Positions 1 through 7,782 of a stretch of DNA of 64,000 nt are shown piece after piece. The stretch's first letter is position 1; every line of letters begins with the position of its first letter. Location: the NCBI GenBank assembly GCA_017473435.1, contig JAFULG010000065.1, positions 35,030 to 99,029 on the forward strand. The letters run 5' to 3'. Both the position numbers and the translations under genes were made by a program. Source of the stretch: Clostridia bacterium. GTDB taxonomy: Bacteria; Bacillota; Clostridia; Oscillospirales; Acutalibacteraceae. Under the pieces are notes generated by a model. That model was not told where the DNA came from. It worked only from the letters and a program-made list of their open reading frames with translations, and ran no database searches.

Positions 1-99
1 TTCGGCATATTCTTTTTTTGAAACCGAAATTGTAATCAACCCCTTGTTTTTTTATTAATTATAGCATTGCTTAATGCTCACGAAATATACCTGTCCTTG

Positions 100-128
100 T
101 TGACAAAGAGCAATAAAAAAGTTAAAAT
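100..128 (+). promoter_or_regulatory. Sigma-A promoter for the DUF1015 gene
   Basis: TTGACA (100-105), a 17-nt spacer and TAAAAT (123-128). Bases 1-99 hold no gene that I can support; a small AGCATT/AATGCT hairpin lies at about 62-78. Confidence 0.75.
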
Positions 129-164
129 AAAAAAGTAAAATTCATTTTGCAAGGAGAAAATATT

Positions 165-1409
165 ATGGCAGTTTTTAAACCCTTTAAGGCTGTACGCCCC
201 TTACCCGAATACGCTGACAGAGTAGCCGCCCTCCCCTATGACGTTATGAACAGCAAGGAAGCAGCAGAAATGGCAAAGGGTAATCCCCTTTCCTTCCTTC
301 ACGTTGATAAGGCTGAAATCGACCTTCCCGAGGGTACGGATATATACGACGAAAAGGTTTACCTCAAAGCAAAGGAAAACCTCAAAAATCTTGAAAAGAA
401 CGGTATCTGCAAAAAAGAGCCCGTTCCCTGCTTCTACATCTACCGCCAGATTATGAACGGCAGAAGTCAGACAGGTATCGTAGGCTGTGCCTCCATTGAC
501 GATTATATCAACAACATCATCAAAAAGCACGAGTTCACCCGAGCTGACAAGGAAGCAGACCGCATCCGCCACGTTGATTACTGCAACGCTAACACAGGTC
601 CTATCTTCCTTACCTACCGCAGTAACGATACCGTTTCAAACATCGTAAGCACATGGAAGACAACCCGTAAGCCTGTTTATGATTTCGTTACCGAGGACGG
701 TATCGGCAATACCGTATGGGTAATTGACGACGAAAAAACAAACGCCGCCCTTGCCGAGGCCTTCGCAGATACCGATTACCTCTATATTGCCGACGGTCAC
801 CACCGTTGCGCATCTGCCGTTAAGGTAGGTCTTAAGCGCCGTGAGCAGTTCCCCGATTTTGACGGCACCGAGGAATTCAACTTTTTCCTTGCAGTCGCTT
901 TCCCTGCCGACGAGCTCGAAATTATGGACTACAACCGCGTTATGAAGGATCTCGGCGGTAAAACAAAGGAAGAGTTTCTCACCGCTATGAGCGAGAAGTT
1001 TATTATCGAAGAAATCGGCACAGAGGCCTACAAGCCCGTCGCCCGTCACACCTTCGGTATGTACCTTGACAAAATGTGGTACAAGCTTACCGCAAAGGAA
1101 GGCACCTACCCTGAAAGTGACCCCGTCGGCTCACTCGACGTTTCAATTCTGCAGAACAACTGCATCACTCCCGTTTTCGGAATCACAGACCCGAGAACCG
1201 ACAAGCGCATTGATTTTATCGGCGGTATAAGAGGTCTCGGAGAGCTTGAAAAGCGTTGCCGTGAGGATATGGTTATTGCATTTTCAATGTTCCCTACCTC
1301 CCTTGACGAGCTTATGGCGATAGCTGACGCAGGCGAGGTTATGCCTCCCAAGTCAACCTGGTTTGAGCCTAAGCTTTTGAGCGGACTTTTCATCCATAAA
1401 CTCAAATAA
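165..1409 (+). CDS. DUF1015 family protein
   Basis: The sequence resembles the DUF1015 family, whose biochemical role is not settled. The 414-residue product carries the family's KHEFTR...DR segment at about residues 121-133 and the conserved DGHHR box at about 210-214, which looks like a metal or active-site patch. It has no signal peptide or membrane segment, so it should be cytoplasmic. I chose ATG 165 because AAGGAG lies 8 nt upstream; an in-frame TTG at 147 would put that ribosome site inside the gene. It is followed 20 nt downstream by the alanyl-tRNA editing gene on the same strand, so co-transcription is likely. The family is certain; the function is unknown. Confidence 0.85.
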   Translation: MAVFKPFKAVRPLPEYADRVAALPYDVMNSKEAAEMAKGNPLSFLHVDKAEIDLPEGTDIYDEKVYLKAKENLKNLEKNGICKKEPVPCFYIYRQIMNGRSQTGIVGCASIDDYINNIIKKHEFTRADKEADRIRHVDYCNANTGPIFLTYRSNDTVSNIVSTWKTTRKPVYDFVTEDGIGNTVWVIDDEKTNAALAEAFADTDYLYIADGHHRCASAVKVGLKRREQFPDFDGTEEFNFFLAVAFPADELEIMDYNRVMKDLGGKTKEEFLTAMSEKFIIEEIGTEAYKPVARHTFGMYLDKMWYKLTAKEGTYPESDPVGSLDVSILQNNCITPVFGITDPRTDKRIDFIGGIRGLGELEKRCREDMVIAFSMFPTSLDELMAIADAGEVMPPKSTWFEPKLLSGLFIHKLK

Positions 1410-1429
1410 ATTTAAAAGGGATTTATCCT

Positions 1430-2599
1430 ATGACAGAAAAATTATATTATACTGACGCTTACCGTGATGAATTCGAGTGTAAAGTTATGAACCTTTACAC
1501 AGATGATAAGTATATTTACGTTGAAACTGACCGCACCGCCTTTTTTCCCGAGGGCGGAGGGCAGACCTCTGACCGCGGTTTTCTCGGTGAAGCCTATGTG
1601 GAAAACGTACAAATTGTTGACGGAAAGATTTTGCACTTTGTTGAAAACAATGAGGAAAACGTTAAAAAGCTGCAAAATTCCACAATTCTCAAAGGGAAAA
1701 TCGACATGAAAAAGCGTTTTTCCGATATGCAGCAGCACTCGGGCGAGCATATTTTCTCCGGCATTGTTCATAAGCTTTACGGCTACAACAATGTGGGATT
1801 CCACCTCGGAAGTGAGGTTGTCACCCTTGATTTTGACGGTGTGCTGAATGAAGAGGATATCTGTAAAGTAGAAAGCCTTGTCAACGAGGCTATATGGAGA
1901 AACCTTGAAATCAGGATTTTGTACCCCTCCGACGAGGAGCTTAAGGCAATCACCTACCGCAGTAAAATTGAAATTGAAGGTCAGGTGAGAATTGTAGAAA
2001 TAGACGGTGTTGACACCTGTGCCTGCTGTGCTCCCCACGTGAAAAGAACGGGTGAAATCGGCTTGATTGAAGTAGTCAATTTTGAAAAATACAAGGGCGG
2101 AACGAGGGTTTCCATTCTCTGCGGAGAAAGAGCGTTAAAGGACATCCGCCATAAGCTTAATGAAAACCGTAAGGTTTCCGTAATCACCAAGGCAAAGCAG
2201 AGTGAAACCGCCGAGGCCGTTGAAAGGCTGATGAAGGAAAAGGACAGACTTGAATTTGACCTTGTGGGTGCTAACCGTGAGATTCTTTTTTCAAAGGCGG
2301 AGACTATATCAGACGACAAAAGGATAATTGTTTTTGACAGGAAGCTTCAGGGCAAGCTTCTTACAGAATTCACCGAGGCTATAAAAAATAAGGCTACCGA
2401 TTTTGTTGCTTGTTTTTGCGGTGAAAACGGCTCTTACCGCTACTGTATTGCAAGCAGAACAGTTGACCTGCACCCTCTTGCGAGGGCGCTTAATATCGCC
2501 TTTAACGGCAAGGGCGGCGGCAGAGGTGAAATGCTTCAGGGCAGCCTTACGGGAGCTGAAGAAGATATCAGAGCGTTTCTTGACAGTATAACCCTGTAA
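1430..2599 (+). CDS. Alanyl-tRNA editing protein (AlaX-like, with DHHA1 domain)
   Basis: A stand-alone relative of the AlaRS editing domain that is expected to deacylate mischarged Ser-tRNA(Ala) or Gly-tRNA(Ala) in the cytoplasm. The zinc-binding HxxxH (H103, H107) and CxxxH (C199, H203) motifs of the editing site are both present. An FPEGGGQ segment near residues 39-45 is typical of the N-terminal barrel. The C-terminal third, with a GKGGGR box near residue 355, matches DHHA1. At 389 residues it fits the long AlaX class and has no catalytic aminoacylation domain. It lies between a DUF1015 gene and a LURP-one gene, probably in one operon. Confidence 0.88.
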   Translation: MTEKLYYTDAYRDEFECKVMNLYTDDKYIYVETDRTAFFPEGGGQTSDRGFLGEAYVENVQIVDGKILHFVENNEENVKKLQNSTILKGKIDMKKRFSDMQQHSGEHIFSGIVHKLYGYNNVGFHLGSEVVTLDFDGVLNEEDICKVESLVNEAIWRNLEIRILYPSDEELKAITYRSKIEIEGQVRIVEIDGVDTCACCAPHVKRTGEIGLIEVVNFEKYKGGTRVSILCGERALKDIRHKLNENRKVSVITKAKQSETAEAVERLMKEKDRLEFDLVGANREILFSKAETISDDKRIIVFDRKLQGKLLTEFTEAIKNKATDFVACFCGENGSYRYCIASRTVDLHPLARALNIAFNGKGGGRGEMLQGSLTGAEEDIRAFLDSITL

Positions 2600-2616
2600 A
2601 AAAGGAGGAGAAAAAT

Positions 2617-3105
2617 ATGAAGCTTTACATCAAGCAGAAGGTATTTTCCTGGAAGGACAAATTCTACGTAAAGGACGAAAACGGCAACGACCGCTACTAT
2701 GTTGAGGGTGAGTTTTTCTCCCTCGGAAAGAAGCTTCACATCTACGATATGAACAGCAACGAGATTGCCTTTATTCATCAGAAGGTGCTGTCATTTCTGC
2801 CGAGATTTTTTGTATTTATCGGCGGCATTCAGGTGGCTGAAATTGTAAAGGAGTTTACCTTTTTCAGGAACAAGTACCGCATTGAGGGACTTGGTTGGGA
2901 TGTTGACGGCGACTTTATGGACCACGATTATGAAATTACTCATATGGGCAGACCCATTGTTGCAATTTCAAAGGAATGGTTTACATGGGGTGACTCCTAT
3001 ATGCTTGACATTGCGGACAATGTTGATCCGGTAAATGCACTTTCCGTTGTGCTTGCGATTGACTGTGTGATTGAGATGCAGAGAAGGTCGAGTGCGTCGA
3101 ATTAA
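2617..3105 (+). CDS. LURP-one-related (YxjI-like) family protein
   Basis: A 162-residue protein that resembles the LURP-one/YxjI fold, a small beta-barrel family related to Tubby C-terminal domains with no established bacterial function. It shows the alternating beta pattern with KVFSWKDKFYV near the N-terminus and a repeated 'GNDRYYVEGEFFSLGKKLHIYD'-like strand series (quoted in part). It has no signal peptide. A strong AAGGAGG precedes the ATG. It is the last gene of the 165-3105 group; a copy of the gene-end repeat starts 4 nt after its stop codon, followed by a terminator. Confidence 0.75.
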   Translation: MKLYIKQKVFSWKDKFYVKDENGNDRYYVEGEFFSLGKKLHIYDMNSNEIAFIHQKVLSFLPRFFVFIGGIQVAEIVKEFTFFRNKYRIEGLGWDVDGDFMDHDYEITHMGRPIVAISKEWFTWGDSYMLDIADNVDPVNALSVVLAIDCVIEMQRRSSASN

Positions 3106-3109
3106 CAAA

Positions 3110-3165
3110 ACAAGAAAAGTTCTTTGATTCTTTCTTACAAGAAAGAATGCCCCGCGGCGAGCGAT
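3110..3165 (+). repeat. Gene-end palindromic repeat, copy 1
   Basis: Layout common to the family: ACAAG..AAAGTTCTTT, a hairpin (TTCTTTCTT aca AAGAAAGAA type), GCCC, then a second hairpin with the loop GGCGA. This copy begins 4 nt after the stop of the LURP-one gene. Confidence 0.85.
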
Positions 3166-3174
3166 AAAAAAATT

Positions 3175-3204
3175 AAGCACCGTTTTAAAGGCGGTGCTTT
3201 TGTT
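3175..3204 (+). terminator. Terminator between two opposed repeat copies
   Basis: AAGCACCG (3175-3182) pairs with CGGTGCTT (3192-3199), followed by TTTGTT. It lies between repeat copies 1 (+) and 2 (-). Confidence 0.7.
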
Positions 3205-3279
3205 ATGCATAAAAAGCGGACACGGCAAGCCGTGTCCCTACTGTATTGTTATAAACGAACAATTTAATATTTTTGTTTT

Positions 3280-3338
3280 ATCGCTCGCCGCGTGGCGTTA
3301 CTTTTTTGAAAAAAAGTAACCAAAAAACTTTTCTTGTT
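3280..3338 (-). repeat. Gene-end palindromic repeat, copy 2
   Basis: Same family on the opposite strand, ending 1 nt from the stop codon of the minus-strand GDSL hydrolase. The hairpin here is TTACTTTTTT/AAAAAAGTAA and the GC end is of the TCGCTCGCCGCG type. Confidence 0.85.
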
Positions 3339-3339
3339 T

Positions 3340-3984
3340 TTACGGCAGCAGCTTCACAATCTCTCTTGTCGTAACCTCATAACCCTTCGCCGAAAGGTGA
3401 AGTCCGTCATAAGTACACTCTGCCTTAAGGTTGCCCTTTTCGTCGGCAAGAGCCTCCGTAAGATCAATAAATGCTGCACCGTATTTTTCAGCGAGAGCCT
3501 TGTACCTTCTGTTAGCCTCAAGGATGTCGCTGTTTCTTCTCTTACCTGCACGACCATTGATAACGGGATAAATAGCCTCAAGGATAACCTTACAGTCGGG
3601 ACACTCCTGTTTGAAAAGCTTAAGAGTGTTTTCCATATTTTTTTCAACAAAGGCAGGATCAAAACCCATCCCAAGGTCATTCGTTCCGATAAGGATTACA
3701 ACTGCCTTCGGCTTTATGCAAAGCACGTTTTCCTTTGCTCTTTTGTAAAGACCGATTGTCGTATCTCCGCCAATACCTCTGTTATAAAGCTCAAGACCGC
3801 TTTTAACGGAATATTCACCGTACCAGTCGCTGATGTTAAGAAACTCTGTAATTGAGTCGCCGAAGAAAACAACCTGACCTTCCTTTGCCACAGTTTTGCA
3901 ATGGTGTGTAAACCAGTCACGCATACGGCACTTATGTGCATCGTATTCTGTTTTTTTAAGTCTTCTTTTTTCTGTGAAATTCAT
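3340..3984 (-). CDS. SGNH/GDSL hydrolase family protein
   Basis: A 214-residue esterase/lipase-like enzyme of the SGNH fold. The nucleophile block FFGDSIT (Ser at about residue 44), the Gly of block II (NRGIGGDT, about 68-74), the GTND block (100-103) and the C-terminal DxxH (DGLHLS) are all present, so the catalytic set is complete. There is no signal peptide, so it should act inside the cell. The natural substrate cannot be told from sequence. The start codon shares one base with the stop of dut (TAATG), so it is translationally coupled to dut in an nrdG-dut-GDSL unit. Confidence 0.85.
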   Translation of the reverse strand: MNFTEKRRLKKTEYDAHKCRMRDWFTHHCKTVAKEGQVVFFGDSITEFLNISDWYGEYSVKSGLELYNRGIGGDTTIGLYKRAKENVLCIKPKAVVILIGTNDLGMGFDPAFVEKNMENTLKLFKQECPDCKVILEAIYPVINGRAGKRRNSDILEANRRYKALAEKYGAAFIDLTEALADEKGNLKAECTYDGLHLSAKGYEVTTREIVKLLP

Positions 3985-4427
3985 TATTTTCTACCTGTGG
4001 AGCCGAAGCCGCCTTCCCCTCTTACTGTATCGTCTAGCTCATCAGCAAGAACAAAGTTTGCAGTAACAAAGGGAGCAATTACCATCTGTGCCACCCTTTC
4101 ACCGCTTTCAACTATCTGATCCTCTTTACCGTGATTGTGAAGGGCGACCATAACCTCACCGCGATAGTCAGCGTCAACTACGCCGACCTTATTTGCCGGC
4201 GCAAGTCCTCTTTTACTTGCAAGTCCGCTTCTTGCATAAATGAAGCCTGCAAAGCCAACGGGAATTTCAAAGGCAAGCCCCGTAGGAATAAGCTTTGATT
4301 CACCGGCTTCTATTACAACAGCCTCATCAAGACAAGCGTAAAGGTCCGCTCCGGCGGCAAACTCACTGCCGTAGGTCGGAACAACTGCGTTTTCTCTTAA
4401 CTTTTTGATTTTTACATCATACTGCAT
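3984..4427 (-). CDS. dut: dUTP diphosphatase
   Basis: Hydrolyses dUTP to dUMP and diphosphate, which keeps uracil out of DNA and feeds dTMP synthesis. The trimeric dUTPase motifs are visible: GADLYA (motif 1), ARSGLASKRG (motif 2, substrate Ser), GVVDADYRGE (motif 3, uracil-binding Tyr), VAQMVI (motif 4) and the C-terminal GEGGFGSTG P-loop-like motif 5. Length is 147 residues, normal for the family. I chose ATG 4427, with GGGAGG 9 nt upstream, over the in-frame GTG at 4436. It overlaps the end of nrdG by 11 bp, which ties dUTP control to anaerobic dNTP synthesis. Confidence 0.93.
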   Translation of the reverse strand: MQYDVKIKKLRENAVVPTYGSEFAAGADLYACLDEAVVIEAGESKLIPTGLAFEIPVGFAGFIYARSGLASKRGLAPANKVGVVDADYRGEVMVALHNHGKEDQIVESGERVAQMVIAPFVTANFVLADELDDTVRGEGGFGSTGRK

Positions 4428-4953
4428 TTGTGTCACCCTCCCAGAGTATTATTCGGTTTTCCTGCAAGGATTTCTTAACATCGATTATGCGCTGATTTTC
4501 AGAGCCCTTGAAGCGGAGCTTAAGATTCTTTTTTTCCTCGACGAACTTACCGTCAACAAGTATATCAATGCAGGAAAGCATTTTATCCGTAATCATTTTA
4601 TCACAAAGTCTGCCCGAAAGCAAATCCTTTTCAAAATCGTAGCCCGTATAGCACCAGATTGTCTTTTCGGGGTATCTCTCTTTTATTTTAGGAAGGAATT
4701 CACAAAGCACCGCCTGATTTCTCGGCTCAAAGGGCTCACCGCCCAAAAGTGAAAAGCCCTTGATATAGTCAGGTGAAAGCGCCTCAAGTATTCTGTTTTC
4801 TTCCCTTTCGGTGAACTCCTCACCGTAGTTGAAGTCCCATGCCTCCTCGTTGAAGCAGCCCTTGCAGCGGTGGGTGCAGCCGGAAACAAAAAGGGAGACT
4901 CTCACTCCCGGGCCGTTTGCCACGTCGAAGGGTTTTATAGTTGCGTAGTTCAT
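4417..4953 (-). CDS. nrdG: Anaerobic ribonucleoside-triphosphate reductase activating protein
   Basis: A radical-SAM activase that installs the glycyl radical on NrdD. The CxxxCxxC cluster motif is GCTHRCKGC near residues 25-33, and the SAM-binding LLGGEPF segment is present near residues 89-95. Length (178 residues) is normal. It lies downstream of nrdD on the same strand, separated by 157 bp that hold a repeat copy and a hairpin, and upstream of dut, with which it overlaps. The context matches anaerobic deoxynucleotide synthesis. Confidence 0.95.
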   Translation of the reverse strand: MNYATIKPFDVANGPGVRVSLFVSGCTHRCKGCFNEEAWDFNYGEEFTEREENRILEALSPDYIKGFSLLGGEPFEPRNQAVLCEFLPKIKERYPEKTIWCYTGYDFEKDLLSGRLCDKMITDKMLSCIDILVDGKFVEEKKNLKLRFKGSENQRIIDVKKSLQENRIILWEGDTNAV

Positions 4954-4985
4954 AGCTTTTCCTCCGCTTGTTTAAAATGCGAATA

Positions 4986-5018
4986 AAGAACCAACAGACA
5001 GACTGTTGATTCTTTTTT
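4986..5018. terminator. Hairpin between nrdD and nrdG
   Basis: AAGAA.CAACAG pairs with CTGTTG.TTCTT around a 5-nt loop, with T-runs on both strands. It could reduce read-through from nrdD into nrdG. Confidence 0.5.
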
Positions 5019-5040
5019 CGTAAATTGTAATGTTTTCATT

Positions 5041-5099
5041 TGACCTCGCCGGTCGGGCATTACTTTTCTTGAAAGAAAAGTAATCAAAAGAACTTTACG
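5041..5099 (-). repeat. Gene-end palindromic repeat, copy 3
   Basis: TGACCTCGCCGGTC end type, hairpin ATTACTTTTCTT/AAGAAAAGTAAT, then CAAAAGAACTTT. It ends 11 nt from the nrdD stop codon. Confidence 0.85.
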
Positions 5100-5110
5100 C
5101 TTTCTGCGAA

Positions 5111-7237
5111 TTACAGATGAAGCACTCTTGCCTTAATTTCTTTTGTCTTACCTACGTTCCAGAAATTTTCACCAAGGTAGCCGCAGGTTCTTCTTGTAAC
5201 ATTCATCTTTTTCTGATCCTTGTTACCGCAGGAGGGGCACTCCCACTCAAGGTCGTCGTTGATTTTGATTTCGCCGTCATAGCCGCAGCAGTGACAGTAG
5301 TCACTCTTTGTGTTAAACTCGGCATACTGAATATTATCGTAGATAAACTTTACAAGCTCCTCGAGGGCCTCAAGGTTGTGGCGCATATTGGGAATTTCAA
5401 CGTAGGAAATTGCACCGCCCGAGGAAATTGTCTGGAACTGGCTTTCAAAGGTGAACTTTTTGAAGGCGTCAATATTCTCACGGACGTCAACATGGTAGGA
5501 GTTGGTGTAATAACCCTTATCCGTAACATCCTCAATTGTACCGAAGCGCTTTTTGTCAACACGTGCAAAGCGGTAGCAAAGGCTTTCGGCAGGAGTACCG
5601 TAAAGACCGAAGCCGAGGCCTGTTTCCTTCTTCCACTTTTCGCAGTGCTCACGAAGGCTCTTCATAACCTTAAGAGCAAATTCCGTACCCTCAGGCTCTG
5701 TATGGCTTACACCCTTAACAAGCTTTGTAAGCTCATAAAGACCGATGTAACCGAGTGAAATTGTGCTGTAACCGTCGTGAAGGAACTTTTCAATGCTCTC
5801 GCCCTTTTCGAGTCTTGCGATTGCACCGTAGCGCCAATGGACGGGGCTTGTATCGGAAATAACCTTGTGAAGGGCTTCGTGACGGCACATAAGAGCCTCG
5901 AAGCAAAGCTCAAGTCTGTCCTCAAGAAGCTCCCAGAACTTCTCCTCGTCGCCCTTTGCGAGAATACCGAGCTGAGGAAGATTAAGGGAAACAACGCCCT
6001 GATTGAAACGACCCTCGAACTTGTAGTTACCGTTTTCATCCTTCCAGGGTGAAAGGAAGCTACGACATCCCATGGGTGAAAATACATTGCCCTCGTAGTT
6101 TTCACGCATCTTCTTTGCGGAAATATAGTCGGGATAAAGTCTCTTTGCGGAGCACTTTACTGCAAGCTTTGTGATATAGTCATATTTGCCACCCTTAAGG
6201 CAGTTATGCTCGTCAAGAACATAAACAAGCTTTGGGAATGCGGGAGTTACATAAACGCCCTTTTCATTCTTGATGCCCTGATATCTCTGACGGAGAATCT
6301 CCTCGATAATCATTGCATTTTCTTCGATATATTCGTCGCCCTCCTTAAGGTTAAGGAAAATTGTAACGAAGGGTGACTGACCGTTGGTGGTCATAAGAGT
6401 ATTAATCTGATACTGAATTGTCTGAACGCCTGAACGAAGCTCATCCTGAAGACGGTCAGCAACAATTTTCTCAATTTCTTCAGCCGTAAACTGACTGCTG
6501 AATTCCTCTGTAAGGTGCTTTGTAAACTTGTCACGGCTCTTACGAAGATACTTGCCGAGGTGACTGATGTCAACAGACTGTCCACCGTACTGACTTGAAG
6601 CAACAGAAGCGATAATCTGCGTCATAACATTACATGCAACCTGGAAGCTCTTGGGACTTTCGATAAGCTTTGCATTCATAACTGTGCCGTTATCGAGCAT
6701 ATCTCCGATATTGATAAGGCAGCAGTTGAAAATAGGCTGAAGGAAGTAGTCGGCGTCGTGGAAATGGATTGCACCCTCATCGTGTGCCTTTGAAATATGC
6801 TCGGGAAGGAGCATTCTGCGAGTAAGGTCCTTACTTACCTCACCTGCAATAAGGTCACGCTGTGTAGCCGCCATAACGGCGTCCTTGTTGGAGTTTTCCT
6901 CCATAACATCCTTATTTGAGTTTTTGATAAGGCTTAAGATTGAATCGTCGGTGGTGTTAGCCTTTCTTACAAGGGCTCTGTTGTAGCGGTAGATGATATA
7001 TGCCTTTGCTAGAGCGTATCTGTCAAGCTCCATAAGCTTCTGCTCAACCATATCCTGAATATCCTCAACGAGGATTCTAGACTTTCTCTTTTCGTTGATA
7101 AAATCTGCAATTTCTTCCATCTGCTCTGCTGTGATTCTCTCATTTTCCTCAACGGCATCGTTAGCCTTTGAAAGCGCGATTATAATTTTACTGCGGTCAA
7201 ATTCCACAGTTGTGCCGTCTCTTTTGATTACTGTCAT
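5111..7237 (-). CDS. nrdD: Anaerobic ribonucleoside-triphosphate reductase (class III)
   Basis: Reduces ribonucleoside triphosphates to dNTPs without oxygen, using a glycyl radical. An N-terminal ATP-cone covers about residues 1-90 (MTVIKRDGTTVEFD). A zinc site of four Cys (CHCCGYDG...CPSCG) and the glycyl-radical loop RRTCGYLGEN lie near the C-terminus. Length is 708 residues, normal. I chose ATG 7237 because AAAGGAGAATAG lies just upstream; a longer frame to 7366 runs back through the promoter and operator region. NrdR-like boxes upstream predict repression when dATP is high. The activase NrdG lies downstream. Confidence 0.96.
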   Translation of the reverse strand: MTVIKRDGTTVEFDRSKIIIALSKANDAVEENERITAEQMEEIADFINEKRKSRILVEDIQDMVEQKLMELDRYALAKAYIIYRYNRALVRKANTTDDSILSLIKNSNKDVMEENSNKDAVMAATQRDLIAGEVSKDLTRRMLLPEHISKAHDEGAIHFHDADYFLQPIFNCCLINIGDMLDNGTVMNAKLIESPKSFQVACNVMTQIIASVASSQYGGQSVDISHLGKYLRKSRDKFTKHLTEEFSSQFTAEEIEKIVADRLQDELRSGVQTIQYQINTLMTTNGQSPFVTIFLNLKEGDEYIEENAMIIEEILRQRYQGIKNEKGVYVTPAFPKLVYVLDEHNCLKGGKYDYITKLAVKCSAKRLYPDYISAKKMRENYEGNVFSPMGCRSFLSPWKDENGNYKFEGRFNQGVVSLNLPQLGILAKGDEEKFWELLEDRLELCFEALMCRHEALHKVISDTSPVHWRYGAIARLEKGESIEKFLHDGYSTISLGYIGLYELTKLVKGVSHTEPEGTEFALKVMKSLREHCEKWKKETGLGFGLYGTPAESLCYRFARVDKKRFGTIEDVTDKGYYTNSYHVDVRENIDAFKKFTFESQFQTISSGGAISYVEIPNMRHNLEALEELVKFIYDNIQYAEFNTKSDYCHCCGYDGEIKINDDLEWECPSCGNKDQKKMNVTRRTCGYLGENFWNVGKTKEIKARVLHL

Positions 7238-7287
7238 TTTACTATTCTCCTTTCTGTTTTTCATTTTTATGGTACGGCTCTTATTAT

Positions 7288-7336
7288 ATAGCATATATTG
7301 TGTTATGTCAATATAAAAAACCACAAAATATTGTGG
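7288..7336. promoter_or_regulatory. NrdR box pair, nrdD-proximal
   Basis: Two 16-bp sites, 7288-7303 (ATAGCATATATTGTGT) and 7321-7336 (CCACAAAATATTGTGG), each match the NrdR consensus ACACWATATATWGTGT at 13 of 16 positions. They start 33 bp apart, about three helical turns. NrdR is known to bind paired boxes before ribonucleotide reductase genes. Confidence 0.75.
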
Positions 7337-7411
7337 CTTTAAGTGAAAATATTTATTTTTTTGCACAAGATGAATTTCGCGGTGCTCTAAAATCGCGACC
7401 TCGAATATAAT

Positions 7412-7458
7412 ATATCTTATTTTGTGTTAAGTCAAGCAAAAAACACAAGATTTTGTGT
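7412..7458. promoter_or_regulatory. NrdR box pair, distal
   Basis: Sites 7412-7427 (11 of 16 matches) and 7443-7458 (ACACAAGATTTTGTGT, 14 of 16) start 31 bp apart, the spacing usual for NrdR. No other gene lies between them and nrdD. Confidence 0.7.
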
Positions 7459-7539
7459 TTTTTACCCTTTGCACAAATTTATAAAAAAATACTGTGAATT
7501 TTGATTATAAATAGAACAAAAAGGGTCGAGGGCCCCTAT

Positions 7540-7740
7540 GTTATAAACAAATCATCCGCGGTCAGACCCCTCCACCGCTAACGCGGTCCCCCTTTTCCTC
7601 CGGAAACCGAAACCCTTTTGTCTGCTCTGCAGACATTTCCCCTAGCAGGGGAATCTCCTTTTAGGGGAGATAAAAATTTGCTCCCCTGAAAGGGGAGCTG
7701 ACAAAATCTTTGATTTTGTCTGAGGGGTTTACTGACTACT
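7540..7740. repeat. Cluster of short hairpins in the nrdD-uxaB gap
   Basis: No gene here. Successive perfect hairpins include GTCTG/CAGAC, CCCC/GGGG, CTCCCC/GGGGAG and GACAAAATC ttt GATTTTGTC, ending in a direct TGACTAC repeat (7734-7746). It looks like a composite REP-type repeat; no other copy is in this window. Confidence 0.5.
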
Positions 7741-7755
7741 GACTACTATATAACT

Positions 7756-7782
7756 CGGCCCTTTGGCCTTTGGCCCTAGCCC
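7756..7782. repeat. GGCC-rich dispersed repeat, copy 1
   Basis: CGGCCCTTTGGCC.TTGGCCCT, a short tandem of GGCC boxes ending at the uxaB stop codon. Related copies are at 28731, 30904, 55178 and 55346. Confidence 0.6.

Noticed and set aside
5117-5758. 213-residue frame antisense to nrdD
   Set aside because: Shadow of a strongly conserved gene; the same applies to antisense frames over groEL, glpK, cdaA and the ribosomal genes.
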